Below, piece after piece: positions 16,448 through 24,682 of a DNA stretch of 37,419 bases; within the stretch, counting starts at the first letter, position 1, and each line of letters begins with the position of its first letter. This stretch comes from JANLQB01 sp043735935 (GTDB lineage: Bacteria > Verrucomicrobiota > Verrucomicrobiia > Chthoniobacterales > Chthoniobacteraceae). The stretch spans positions 1 through 37,419 of the forward strand of contig JAYTDO010000342.1 in the NCBI GenBank assembly GCA_043735935.1. The letters are read 5' to 3'. The notes beneath the pieces were generated by a model. It made no database searches. It had not been told where the DNA came from and worked only from the letters and a program-made list of their open reading frames with translations. The translations under genes and the position numbers were made by a program.

Positions 16448-18778
16448 TTACTGGATCGAGATGGCGATGAGCGCGGTAGTGCCGTCCGCAAAGTTCACAC
16501 GCGCGAGCGCTTTCCCGACTGCAACGGCGCGCCCTTGCGCAGGAGTGCGCGGGACGGTGCCCAGGATGCTGAAGCCGCTCACGATGCGGGGAGTCCCGCC
16601 GACGGTGAGTTGATCCCCCGTGCGCAACAAACAACGGAGCGTGCCGCTGCCATCGGCACCCCACAAACCCGCGGCAGTGGCGGCAGTCACTTTCCCAGTG
16701 CCGACGATGAGAGTGGCCGTGAAGATCGGGCCGCGCTCCGGCAGGTAGGCGAGACTCTGGAGTCGCGCCCACTTAGCGCCGCCCGCCTCGGGCGCGATGC
16801 CTTTTTCCCGCGCGACCAACGCGAGCCCCGCGCCGCTCGGGCCGGTCTGCTCCCATATCCCCTCATCGTTGGCGTCATTGACTCCGGGCGCGGCCTTGAG
16901 CTTGGCGCGAAAGGCGAGACGTTGCGTGGCGCCGATGGTGGCGGCGATCGGGTCCTTGAAACTCTTGAATTGTCCACCGCCACTATTTGGCGCCGTGCCG
17001 CCAACGCGCGCCACGATGCCACCATCTGACCCGACAACCGCCGTGACCGGTGCGCCAGCTCCGGAAGGCTCGACACTGCCGAGGAAAACGAGCTGACCGC
17101 CGAGCAAGTCGGGTTGGCCGAAGGTAAGAACTTTCACACCCGTCGGAGTGCTGTCGCCGGTGGCTAACCCAACGAGCGGCGCGCCGGTGTTGTCGAGAGT
17201 GATGAGCGCCTCGGTGGTATCGGCAAACGTGATGGCGCCATAAAACGCTCCGGTGGTGGCGTCGTAACGCGGATGACCGGGGCTGCCCGCGGGCGCGATG
17301 AGGACGCGCAAGGTTTGGATGGTGCGAGGCTGCCCGCCCGCGCTAATGGAGCCACCTTTGCGCAGGAGGAGTGTGGCTCCGCCGCTCCTCTCGACGAACA
17401 AGGCGACGTTGTTGGTTTTATCCACACCACCGGGCCCTTGCTTCAGCTTCGCAAGAAAGACGGCGCCTTGCGTCGAAGGTATGGCGAGGCTGGAAAAACT
17501 CTCGAACTTCGCGCCGGGGATGTCCTCGACGGGCGCGTTTGCCCGCGCCAAAAGACGGAGTGAACCGAAAGCGTTCGAGAAGATGGCTCGCTCGTTCGTC
17601 GCGTTCACGCCCGTTCCGCTGAGTCGCGCGCCAAAGGCGAAGTGCGTGTCGTCCGCGAAAACCGGATCGTCGATGCTCGCGTAACGGAGGGTGGAAAGAT
17701 CGGCGGCGGGCGAGCCGACGGTCACGCGACGGACGGCAGGATCACCCGAGAAAATCGCGCGATCGGAAGCGCTGCCGGTGGCCACTTTCGCGAGCCAACC
17801 CGGCCCGCGAATCGACGGGATTCCGAAACTGACGATAGTGCTCCCCACCTCGTTTGGCACGCCGCCGCCGACCCGCGCGAGCGGATCGAAGGTGACCCCA
17901 TTCGTGCGCGGGGCGTTCGGCGTCGTGAATGAGACCGCCCCTCCCTTCGCGCTGCCCGCCGCGTTCGTCGCTTTAGCCTGGACGGTAAACGTCGTCTCGG
18001 GCGCGAGGCCCGTCAGCGAGAGAGAAACATCCACTTTTCCCTGCGCGCTGCCCGCCGAGACGGTGCCGAGCACGCTGCCGCCACTGGTAAAAGTCACCGT
18101 CGTGGCGCGTCCCATCGCGTCGACCGCCGCGTGGAGCTTGGCGGTGGTCGGGGTGATGTCGGTCGCGGGTTTGGTCGTGCACGTCGGGATGCCACGGAGG
18201 ATCGGCGCCAAGCCGAAATTGGGCGCGTTGGTGGCGCTGCTTGTTCCGCGCGGGAAAGCGCCGATGACAACTCGCGCGCTGCCGTTTAGCGCGGTTCCGG
18301 CGGCATTGGTGAGATCGGTCAGGTCGATGCTCGTGGTGTTCGGGATGTCCCCGTTGGCGGGGAACAACCAGTTGCCGGCGGTGCTGTAAAAGACGCCGTG
18401 TTCGGTGGCCGTGGTCGTGGCGGTCGCGTTGTCGGCGGCGCGCAACACCCAAATCGCGATTTGCTGATGCGCAAAGCCGAGGGCGTCCGAGTTCGCGTTG
18501 GACAGCAGCTTTTCGAAGTGGCCCGGGATGCCGAATGCGTCACCGATTTTCGCCGTGCCAAAAGCCGTGAAGTGGACGTCGAGGTACGCTGGATCGTTCG
18601 AGTGCGCGGCGACGTCTCCGTCCGCGATATCAAATCGGCCGACACGCACGACACTGCCGATCGCGAGTTCGCCACCGGCGCCGGTGGAGAGCCCGTTATC
18701 GACGGCGGCGCCGACATCGACCTGCACCGCCGCACGAGCGGAGAGTGCGAGGGCGATCAGGAATGGGAGAAAACGCAT
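16448..18778 (-). CDS. Secreted repeat protein with a fibronectin III-like domain (choice-of-anchor repeat type)
   Basis: The 776-residue product has a signal peptide (RFLPFLIALALSARA, cleavage likely near residue 16). The first 190 residues hold a putative anchor-type domain. A fibronectin III-like domain follows (about 190-285; note TPTTAKLHAAVDA and GLAPETTFTVQAKATNAAG). The rest is about six imperfect repeats of 60-75 residues with recurring elements such as GG-x-x-F-x-S-F, A-F-x-A-x-L and GIW or AIF, each followed by L-x-L-L-A-R-x-G. This recalls the choice-of-anchor tandem repeat family (NxxGxxAF type), though the Asn/Gly core is eroded; that link is from memory. It is probably a cell-surface or extracellular protein. 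It starts 34 bases after the cysNC stop. No enzymatic motif seen. Confidence 0.7.
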   Translation of the reverse strand: MRFLPFLIALALSARAAVQVDVGAAVDNGLSTGAGGELAIGSVVRVGRFDIADGDVAAHSNDPAYLDVHFTAFGTAKIGDAFGIPGHFEKLLSNANSDALGFAHQQIAIWVLRAADNATATTTATEHGVFYSTAGNWLFPANGDIPNTTSIDLTDLTNAAGTALNGSARVVIGAFPRGTSSATNAPNFGLAPILRGIPTCTTKPATDITPTTAKLHAAVDAMGRATTVTFTSGGSVLGTVSAGSAQGKVDVSLSLTGLAPETTFTVQAKATNAAGSAKGGAVSFTTPNAPRTNGVTFDPLARVGGGVPNEVGSTIVSFGIPSIRGPGWLAKVATGSASDRAIFSGDPAVRRVTVGSPAADLSTLRYASIDDPVFADDTHFAFGARLSGTGVNATNERAIFSNAFGSLRLLARANAPVEDIPGAKFESFSSLAIPSTQGAVFLAKLKQGPGGVDKTNNVALFVERSGGATLLLRKGGSISAGGQPRTIQTLRVLIAPAGSPGHPRYDATTGAFYGAITFADTTEALITLDNTGAPLVGLATGDSTPTGVKVLTFGQPDLLGGQLVFLGSVEPSGAGAPVTAVVGSDGGIVARVGGTAPNSGGGQFKSFKDPIAATIGATQRLAFRAKLKAAPGVNDANDEGIWEQTGPSGAGLALVAREKGIAPEAGGAKWARLQSLAYLPERGPIFTATLIVGTGKVTAATAAGLWGADGSGTLRCLLRTGDQLTVGGTPRIVSGFSILGTVPRTPAQGRAVAVGKALARVNFADGTTALIAISIQ

Positions 18779-18812
18779 GGCTCTTCACCATAGCGCGGAA
18801 CCACCCCCGCCG

Positions 18813-20705
18813 CTATATCTCGGGCGATGCTTCCGCCCTGAGTCGTGGCCGAAGATACTCGATGACGGCTGCCACCGACTCATCGAGAGACTGGCTGCTC
18901 GTGTCGACGCGCAACTCAGGATCGGCGGGCGCTTCATACGGCGCACTGATCCCCGTGAACTCCTTGATCTCACCCGCACGGGCCTTTTTATAGAGCCCCT
19001 TCGGATCGCGCTGCTCGCAAACCTCGACAGGCGCATCGACAAAAACCTCGATGAAATCCACGCCCGCCTCCAGGGCGATCTCGCGAGCGCGGCGGCGATC
19101 GTGGCGGTAAGGCGAGATGAAGGCCGTGATCACGATCAACCCAGCATCGGCCATGAGCTTGGCGACTTCCGCGACGCGGCGGATATTCTCGACGCGATCC
19201 TCCGGCGAAAAGCCGAGATTGGAGTTAAGGCCATGGCGGACATTGTCGCCATCAAGCACGTAGGTGTGCATGGCCATGTTGAAAAGCTCGCGCTCGAGCG
19301 CCTGAGAGATGGTGCTCTTCCCTGAACCGGAAAGGCCGGTGAGCCACACCACTGCGCCCTTGTGCCCGTTACGCAGCGCGCGTTTCGCGCCGGTCACGGT
19401 GCCCTCGCTCCAGAAGATATTCTGCGACTTTACCTTCGTGCGGTCGGTGTAAGTGCCGCCGAAGATGATGCCGCCGCCGGCCACGTTGCGCTGATCGACG
19501 ATGACAAAGCGGCCAAGGAGCGGATTCCGGTCCGCGTTATCCATGACCAGCGCGCCGCGCGTCTGGATGGTGATCTCCGCAACGTCATTCCGCGCGATGT
19601 AGTTTCGACCTTGGGCGACGTTTTCGAGAGTCGATGCGTCGATGATCTTCTCGATGGAAACGACCTCGGCTTCGAGTTCCTGTGTGGCCAACTTGAGTTT
19701 ATACCGCTCGCCAATCGTCAGGTTCCGTTTGCCCATCCAGAAAAGCCTGGCGTGAAACCGGTTCGACTCGATCGGCGCGTCATCCTCATGCGAAGCGACG
19801 TGACCGCGCTCGACGAAAATTTGCTCGGTAAGAGTGATACTCACGCTGTCGCCGGCAAACGCCTCGGTCTTCGCCTCGCCGTGCCAGTTTTCAAAACTCG
19901 CAACCGTGCTGGTCTTATTGTTCGGCGAAAAAATGAGCGTGTCTCCGACCCGCAACCTCCCCGTGTCGATGCGCCCGGCGATGATGCGGCGATCATCAAA
20001 ACGATATACGTCCTGCACCGGAAAGCGCAGAGGCATGTCGTGGACGGGTTTCGGCGACTCGAAGGAATCGAGAAGATCCGTCACGCTCGGACCCGTGTAC
20101 CAGGGCATCTCAGCCGGCACGGCGCTCGCGACGTTGAAGCCGTTGCGCGCCGAGATCGGCACGAAATGGCGCGCTTCGAGACCGATCTGTTTGAGGAAAA
20201 CCTTGTACTCCGCGACAACGGCGTTAAACGTCTCCTCGCTGTAATCAACGAGATCCATCTTATTCACCGCCACGACCACCTGCGTGATGCCGAGCAGCGA
20301 AAGGAGGTACCCATGCCGCCGCGATTGCTCGCGCACCCCTTCATTCGCAGCGATGAGGAGTACGGCCGCATCAGCGCTCGCCGCGCCGGTGATCATATTT
20401 TTGAGGAACTCCTTGTGACCTGGAGCGTCGATGATGATGTAAGGCCGCTTGTCTGTCTTGAACTGGATCTGCGTGGTATCGATCGTGATGTTCTGCTCCT
20501 GCTCCTCGAGGAGGGCATCGAGCAAAAACGCATACTCGAAATCCATTCCTTCTTCCTTACACGCCGCTTTGATCTGCTCGACCTTTCCGTCGGGCAGCGA
20601 CTTAGTGTCATAGAAAATGCGACCGATGAGCGTGGATTTGCCGTGGTCGACATGGCCGACGAAGACGACGCGGAGACGTTGGGTTTCGGTGACTTGCTGG
20701 GACAT
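18813..20705 (-). CDS. cysNC: Bifunctional sulfate adenylyltransferase subunit 1 / adenylylsulfate kinase (CysN-CysC fusion)
   Basis: The 630-residue protein joins a GTPase subunit of ATP sulfurylase to an APS kinase. The GTPase part has G1 GHVDHGKS (17-24), G3 DAPG (93-96) and G4 NKMD (148-151), then EF-Tu-like beta-barrel domains to about residue 445. The kinase part begins near 448 with P-loop GLSGSGKST (457-465) and contains LDGDNVRHGLN, ISPYRHDRRRAR and DPKGLYKKARAGEIKEFTG, all diagnostic of CysC. Together with CysD it makes APS from sulfate and ATP, then phosphorylates it to PAPS. Its ATG shares one base with the cysD stop (TAATG). Fusion of this kind (NodQ-like) is common. The product PAPS can feed reduction or sulfate transfer. 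Confidence 0.96.
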   Translation of the reverse strand: MSQQVTETQRLRVVFVGHVDHGKSTLIGRIFYDTKSLPDGKVEQIKAACKEEGMDFEYAFLLDALLEEQEQNITIDTTQIQFKTDKRPYIIIDAPGHKEFLKNMITGAASADAAVLLIAANEGVREQSRRHGYLLSLLGITQVVVAVNKMDLVDYSEETFNAVVAEYKVFLKQIGLEARHFVPISARNGFNVASAVPAEMPWYTGPSVTDLLDSFESPKPVHDMPLRFPVQDVYRFDDRRIIAGRIDTGRLRVGDTLIFSPNNKTSTVASFENWHGEAKTEAFAGDSVSITLTEQIFVERGHVASHEDDAPIESNRFHARLFWMGKRNLTIGERYKLKLATQELEAEVVSIEKIIDASTLENVAQGRNYIARNDVAEITIQTRGALVMDNADRNPLLGRFVIVDQRNVAGGGIIFGGTYTDRTKVKSQNIFWSEGTVTGAKRALRNGHKGAVVWLTGLSGSGKSTISQALERELFNMAMHTYVLDGDNVRHGLNSNLGFSPEDRVENIRRVAEVAKLMADAGLIVITAFISPYRHDRRRAREIALEAGVDFIEVFVDAPVEVCEQRDPKGLYKKARAGEIKEFTGISAPYEAPADPELRVDTSSQSLDESVAAVIEYLRPRLRAEASPEI

Positions 20706-21646
20706 TACATGAATCCTTTCGCCCGGAGTTTTTGCATGGCGTTGCGCTCGTGATGATCCTGCGCGCGACCGGCGCGCTCGGAGGTTTTCGTGGTGGCGAG
20801 TTCGTCGATGATGCCGTCGATCGTGTCCGCGTCGCTCTCGACCGGGCCGGAGATCGGCCAGCAGCCGAGGCTGCGGAAGCGGTAACGTTTACCGTCCGCG
20901 CCGTTGCGGGCGAAATACATCTTCGGAATCGGGATGCCCTCGCGCTGGATGTAAAGCCACACATCGCGCTCGGTCCAGTCGAGCAGCGCCTGCACGCGGA
21001 CATGCTCGCCGGGCGCGCAACTCGTCGTGAACTGGTTCCAGAACTCAGGCGGCTGATCCTTGTAATCCCACTCGAAATCCTTGGTGCGCGGAGAAAAATA
21101 GCGCTCCTTTGCGCGCGTCGGATCTTCATCTCGACGGATGCCGGTGATGAGCGCGTCCCATTTGTGCTCGGCCATCACCTGCTGGAGCGCGACAGTTTTC
21201 AGTTCGTGCGTGACGGTCACCGGATCGGTGGTGTCGTAGCCGATCGGACCGCGATCCTTGTAGGCGCCGACTCCGGCGCGGGCCTCCTCGTTGATCTTCA
21301 CGATCAGATTCAGCGCATGGTGCTGCACTGCCCAGTCGCGGTATTCGATCATCTCGGGAAACTCGTACGTCGTATCAATGTGAAGCAGCGGATACGGGAT
21401 GTGCCCACAGAACGCTTTCTTCGAAAGCCAGATCAGGACGTTCGAGTCCTTGCCCATGCTCCACGGCATGCAGATGTTTTTGAAGTGGTGAAACGCCTCG
21501 CGAATGATGAAGACGCTCTGCGCTTCGAGCACGTCGAGATGGTCGGAATCGGTACGCGAGATTTTCGTCGGAAAGAAGGCTGGGCCTTCATCCGCGGGCG
21601 GTGCCGGATAGAGTTTCTTGTAGGCGGGATGGTCTGCGTGGTTCAT
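20705..21646 (-). CDS. cysD: Sulfate adenylyltransferase subunit 2
   Basis: The 313-residue product from ATG 21646 is the catalytic subunit of heterodimeric ATP sulfurylase. The PP-loop appears as MPWSMGKDSNVLIWL, a frequent CysD variant of SGGKDS. Other family segments are LLHIDTTYEFPEMIEYRD, ALITGIRRDEDPTRAKERYF, DWTERDVWLYIQREGIPIPK and the C-terminal RFRSLGCWPISGPVESDADT. The open frame reaches 21850 but the added residues lie within the cysH region in another frame and are unlike the family. cysH ends at 21657, ten bases upstream, so cysH, cysD and cysNC form one operon. It works with CysN, which couples GTP hydrolysis to APS formation. Confidence 0.96.
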   Translation of the reverse strand: MNHADHPAYKKLYPAPPADEGPAFFPTKISRTDSDHLDVLEAQSVFIIREAFHHFKNICMPWSMGKDSNVLIWLSKKAFCGHIPYPLLHIDTTYEFPEMIEYRDWAVQHHALNLIVKINEEARAGVGAYKDRGPIGYDTTDPVTVTHELKTVALQQVMAEHKWDALITGIRRDEDPTRAKERYFSPRTKDFEWDYKDQPPEFWNQFTTSCAPGEHVRVQALLDWTERDVWLYIQREGIPIPKMYFARNGADGKRYRFRSLGCWPISGPVESDADTIDGIIDELATTKTSERAGRAQDHHERNAMQKLRAKGFM

Positions 21647-21656
21647 GCGAAAATGT

Positions 21657-22394
21657 CTAAATGGAGTCGCCGAGAAACGTGTGGATACCGCATTCGGCCT
21701 TGTCGAAACCTGTCCACCGCCCGGCACGTTCGTTATCCCCGGAATCCGTAGGCCTCGTACAAGGCCAGCATCCGATCGAGCGATACCCGCGGTCGTGCAG
21801 TGCATTGTATGGGATGCTGTGCTCCTTGATGTAGCTCCACACCGCATCACGCGACCAGTTTGCCATCGGGTTCAATTTCGCAATGTAACGGTCGCGCAAC
21901 ACGTCGAAGTGATAAAGTTCGACGATCCCCGTCTTTTCGCGCGTCTCGCTCTGCTGACGGCGCAACCCGGTGATCCACACCGCCAACTGCTCGAATTTTC
22001 TCTTTAGCGGCTCGACTTTGCGCAACGTGCAGCAAAGGTCCGGTTTTTTGTTCCAAAGCTCGGAACCGAATTCAGCGGCTTGTTGATCGGGAGTTTGATC
22101 CGGGACGAGCGCCTCGATTTCGAGCCCGAAAAAATCCTCGATCCGCTGCTTCAGTTCGTACGTCTCGCCGAACAACAACTGGGTATCGAGCGTGAAAACC
22201 GGGAGCGGAATCCCCGCCCTCACCGCGTGATGGATCATCACCAATCCCGCACCCTGAAAGCTCGTCCCGATCGCCGCGCGCTGGCCAAAACCATCCCACG
22301 CCCAACGAAGAACCTCCTCGACGGAGGCCGTTTCGAAACGGGCGGCGAGGTCATGGATTTCCTCGCGGCTGATTTCTTGGGATTGAAGGCTCAC
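21657..22394 (-). CDS. cysH: Phosphoadenylyl/adenylyl-sulfate reductase with iron-sulfur cysteine motif
   Basis: The 245-residue product has the PAPS-reductase fold: phosphate-binding SFQGAGLVM near residues 45-53, LPVFTLDTQLLF, and the catalytic tail Lys-x-Glu-Cys-Gly-Ile-His with Cys235. It also carries Cys121-Cys122 and Cys209-x-x-Cys212, the four cysteines that bind a [4Fe-4S] cluster in the assimilatory APS reductases. The family reduces APS (and in some species PAPS) to sulfite with thioredoxin. Start: GTG 22394, with no alternative ATG matching the family. It leads the cysH-cysD-cysNC operon, with a candidate promoter and palindrome just upstream. Sulfite reductase is not in the window. 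Confidence 0.94.
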   Translation of the reverse strand: MSLQSQEISREEIHDLAARFETASVEEVLRWAWDGFGQRAAIGTSFQGAGLVMIHHAVRAGIPLPVFTLDTQLLFGETYELKQRIEDFFGLEIEALVPDQTPDQQAAEFGSELWNKKPDLCCTLRKVEPLKRKFEQLAVWITGLRRQQSETREKTGIVELYHFDVLRDRYIAKLNPMANWSRDAVWSYIKEHSIPYNALHDRGYRSIGCWPCTRPTDSGDNERAGRWTGFDKAECGIHTFLGDSI

Positions 22395-22426
22395 GAATGA
22401 TTAATTGTCTATCGGCGAAATAGGGA

Positions 22427-22459
22427 ATCGGTATTTAACCGATAACCTTTGCCCCGCAA
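22427..22459 (-). promoter_or_regulatory. Candidate promoter and overlapping palindrome upstream of cysH
   Basis: On the minus strand TTGCGG (22459-22454) and TAAATA (22437-22432) are separated by 16 bases, a reasonable sigma70-like pair for the GTG start at 22394. The -10 region lies inside the perfect inverted repeat ATCGGT-ATTTA-ACCGAT (22427-22443), which would let a dimeric regulator block the promoter. A related half-site, TATCGG, recurs at about 22410. No known regulator can be assigned. Confidence 0.4.
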
Positions 22460-22494
22460 GCGGAATTTCACGCGCTCTTACGACAGAAAATACA

Positions 22495-22526
22495 AAGCCG
22501 CCGAGGCTCAAGGCACTCGGCGGCTT
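22495..22526 (-). terminator. Intrinsic terminator of the transketolase gene
   Basis: A perfect 11-base-pair stem (22495-22505 with 22516-22526) closes a ten-base loop. On the minus strand it is followed by TTTGTATTTTCTG, so it stands 22 bases after the transketolase stop as a factor-independent terminator. It separates transketolase from the cysH operon, which then needs its own promoter. Confidence 0.85.
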
Positions 22527-22548
22527 CGCAAGTTGAATCGATATTCGG

Positions 22549-24537
22549 TTAGCCGAGCGATTTGACTGCGTCGACGACGGACTGCGCGTTCATACCGAGG
22601 GTTTCCATGACTTTGTTACCCGGGGCGCTGAGGCCGAAACGATCGATGCCGACGACCTTGCCATCGAGACCGACGAGGCGGAACCACGCATCAGAGACTC
22701 CCGCTTCGATCGCGACGCGCCTGCGCACGGCTTTTGGAAGGACCTCCTCCTGATATGCCGCGGGCTGACGCTCAAAACGTTCAAAGCAAGGAACGCTCAC
22801 CACGCGAGTGCCGGCGCCGAGCTGCTTCGCAGCGGCGACAGCGTGGGCGACCTCGCTTCCGGCACTTAACAAGATTGTTTCGAGTTTCGCGCTCTCCTTT
22901 ACCAGGACATATGCGCCTTTCTCGACACCTTCACGTCGCACGGCGACCGGCGTCTCACTGTAATTCGGAACGGCCTGGCGTGTGAGGGCGATGAGCGTCG
23001 GACCGCTCTTTTTCTGCAACGCCGCCACGAATGCTCCCGCCGTTTCTTCCGGATCCGCCGGACGAATGACATCAAGGTTCGGAATGACCCGGAGGCCGCT
23101 CACGGTCTCGACCGGTTGATGAGTGGGCCCGTCCTCGCCGACACCGACGGAGTCATGCGTGAAGATATACGTCACAGGCAAGTGCGAGAGCGCGGCGAGC
23201 CGGATGGCCGGGCGCGCGTAGTCCGCGAAGACGAGGAAGGTCGCCCCGCTCGGGCGGAAAATACCGTCATACGCGATGCCGTTCATGATCGAACACATCG
23301 CATGTTCGCGGATTCCGAAGCGGATGTTTCGACCGCCCCAGTTCTCCGGGTTGAAGTCCTTGTCGCAGTTGATGTAATTGAGCGTCGATCCGTAAAGGTC
23401 CGCACTGCCGCCGATGAATGTGGTGATGGCTTCGGCAAGCGGCTGGAGCACGTCGCTACCCGCTTTACGTGTGGCGATCTTCGCATCGGCGGGGAATGCT
23501 GGAATCTTCGCGGAAAGATCGGCCGGAATGATTCCTTCGATCGCGTCGTTGAGTTCCTTGTCACGTTTCGGATGAGCCGCCTGCCAGACTTTGTAGAGAT
23601 TCTCCCATTCTTCGTAGCTCTCCATCTGGCTACGTTTGTGAGCTTCAAAATAAGCGCGGGTCTCAGCCGACACATAGAAATGCTCTTCGGGTAAGCCAAG
23701 CGCTTTACGCGCAGTGTCGACGAATTTCGCCCCGCCTTCGCCATGCGCTTTGCTGGTCCCTGCCACTTCGGGAATGCCTTTACCAATCACTGTTTTGGCG
23801 ATGATCAGTTGCGGTTTTCCGACACCGAGTTTTGCGGCATTAAACGCATGCAGAAATGCAACCATGTCGTGCCCGTCGACGGTCTGGACGTCCCACCCGA
23901 TCGCTTCAAATTTCTTCGCCGAATCTTCGCTCTGCGATTTGTCGGCCATCGCGTCGAGGGTCACTTTATTGCAATCGTAAATGAGGATCAGATTATCGAG
24001 CTGATAGTGCGCGGCGAATGAGACCGCCTCGAGCGCGACGCCTTCCTGCAAACAACCGTCGCCGGCGAGCGCGATAACGTGATTGTCGAGAATCTTGTAA
24101 AACTCCGTGTTAAAACGCGCGGCAGCCATCTTGCCCGAAACGGCAAGTCCCACGGCGTTCGCGACGCCCTGCCCAAGCGGGCCGGTCGTGCATTCCACAC
24201 CGTCGGTTTCATGGGCTTCAGGATGCCCCGGAGTGAGGGAACCAAACGCACGGAAATTTTTGACCTGTTCGAGCGTCATCAGCGGGTAGCCCGCGAGGTG
24301 CAGCCAGCTGTAGAGAAACATCGAGCCGTGTCCGGCGCTGAGGACGAAACGGTCGCGGTTGAGCCAGCGCGGCTCTTCAGGATTAAAACGCAGCGCGTGT
24401 CCGAACAAGACTGCGCCGATTTCGGCGCAGCCCAGCGGGAGACCGAGGTGACCGGAGGAACATTTGTGAACTGCATCCATGGCAAGACCACGGGCTTCGT
24501 TTGCGGCACGGGAGAGGGCATCGGTATTGATATTCAT
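22549..24537 (-). CDS. tkt: Transketolase
   Basis: The 662-residue product has the full length and order of domains of a bacterial transketolase. The thiamine diphosphate/magnesium motif is GDGCLQEG (159-166) followed by the Asp-Cys-Asn ligand region near 188-190. The N-terminal SSGHLGLPLGCAEIG and GPLGQGVANAVGLA segments bind cofactor and substrate phosphate. The pyrimidine domain carries the catalytic Glu411 in GIREHAM, then the HDSVGVGEDGPTHQP substrate loop. It interconverts sugar phosphates in the pentose phosphate pathway and is cytoplasmic. It is transcribed alone: a promoter candidate lies upstream and a strong terminator follows. Nothing unusual in length or residues. Confidence 0.97.
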   Translation of the reverse strand: MNINTDALSRAANEARGLAMDAVHKCSSGHLGLPLGCAEIGAVLFGHALRFNPEEPRWLNRDRFVLSAGHGSMFLYSWLHLAGYPLMTLEQVKNFRAFGSLTPGHPEAHETDGVECTTGPLGQGVANAVGLAVSGKMAAARFNTEFYKILDNHVIALAGDGCLQEGVALEAVSFAAHYQLDNLILIYDCNKVTLDAMADKSQSEDSAKKFEAIGWDVQTVDGHDMVAFLHAFNAAKLGVGKPQLIIAKTVIGKGIPEVAGTSKAHGEGGAKFVDTARKALGLPEEHFYVSAETRAYFEAHKRSQMESYEEWENLYKVWQAAHPKRDKELNDAIEGIIPADLSAKIPAFPADAKIATRKAGSDVLQPLAEAITTFIGGSADLYGSTLNYINCDKDFNPENWGGRNIRFGIREHAMCSIMNGIAYDGIFRPSGATFLVFADYARPAIRLAALSHLPVTYIFTHDSVGVGEDGPTHQPVETVSGLRVIPNLDVIRPADPEETAGAFVAALQKKSGPTLIALTRQAVPNYSETPVAVRREGVEKGAYVLVKESAKLETILLSAGSEVAHAVAAAKQLGAGTRVVSVPCFERFERQPAAYQEEVLPKAVRRRVAIEAGVSDAWFRLVGLDGKVVGIDRFGLSAPGNKVMETLGMNAQSVVDAVKSLG

Positions 24538-24556
24538 ATGGGTATGGAGCGCGCCG

Positions 24557-24585
24557 AGGCTATGGAGCGGGATTTTTTAAGTCAA
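24557..24585 (-). promoter_or_regulatory. Candidate promoter of the transketolase gene
   Basis: On the minus strand TTGACT (24585-24580) is separated by 17 bases from TAGCCT (24562-24557), giving a good -35 and a poor -10. The ATG of transketolase is 20 bases downstream of the -10. Between them a nine-base direct repeat TATGGAGCG (24543-24551 and 24561-24569, plus-strand reading) may be incidental. Confidence 0.35.
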
Positions 24586-24630
24586 GAACCGCCGCCCGAA
24601 TTCCGACGCCATTTTCACCGCAAAACAAAA

Positions 24631-24660
24631 CCGGCGCGGCCCACAATCGAGCCGCGCCGG
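24631..24660 (-). terminator. Intrinsic terminator after the giant-protein pair
   Basis: A perfect ten-base-pair GC-rich stem (24631-24640 with 24651-24660) with a ten-base loop is followed on the minus strand by TTTTGTTTTG. It lies 23 bases beyond the stop of the 1603-residue gene and closes the two-gene giant-protein operon. Confidence 0.85.
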
Positions 24661-24682
24661 TATTGTCAGGTTTTCCCGAAAC

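Noticed and set aside
19362..20753. 463-codon open frame on the plus strand opposite cysNC
   Set aside because: Antisense shadow of a gene with intact GTPase and kinase motifs.
22395..22490. SAM or other riboswitch ahead of cysH
   Set aside because: The leader between the candidate promoter and the start is under 40 bases and shows only the short palindrome, too little for a known riboswitch.
24543..24569. Nine-base direct repeat TATGGAGCG with 18-base period before the transketolase gene
   Set aside because: Only two copies, overlapping a weak -10 candidate; could easily be chance, so not listed as a regulatory repeat.
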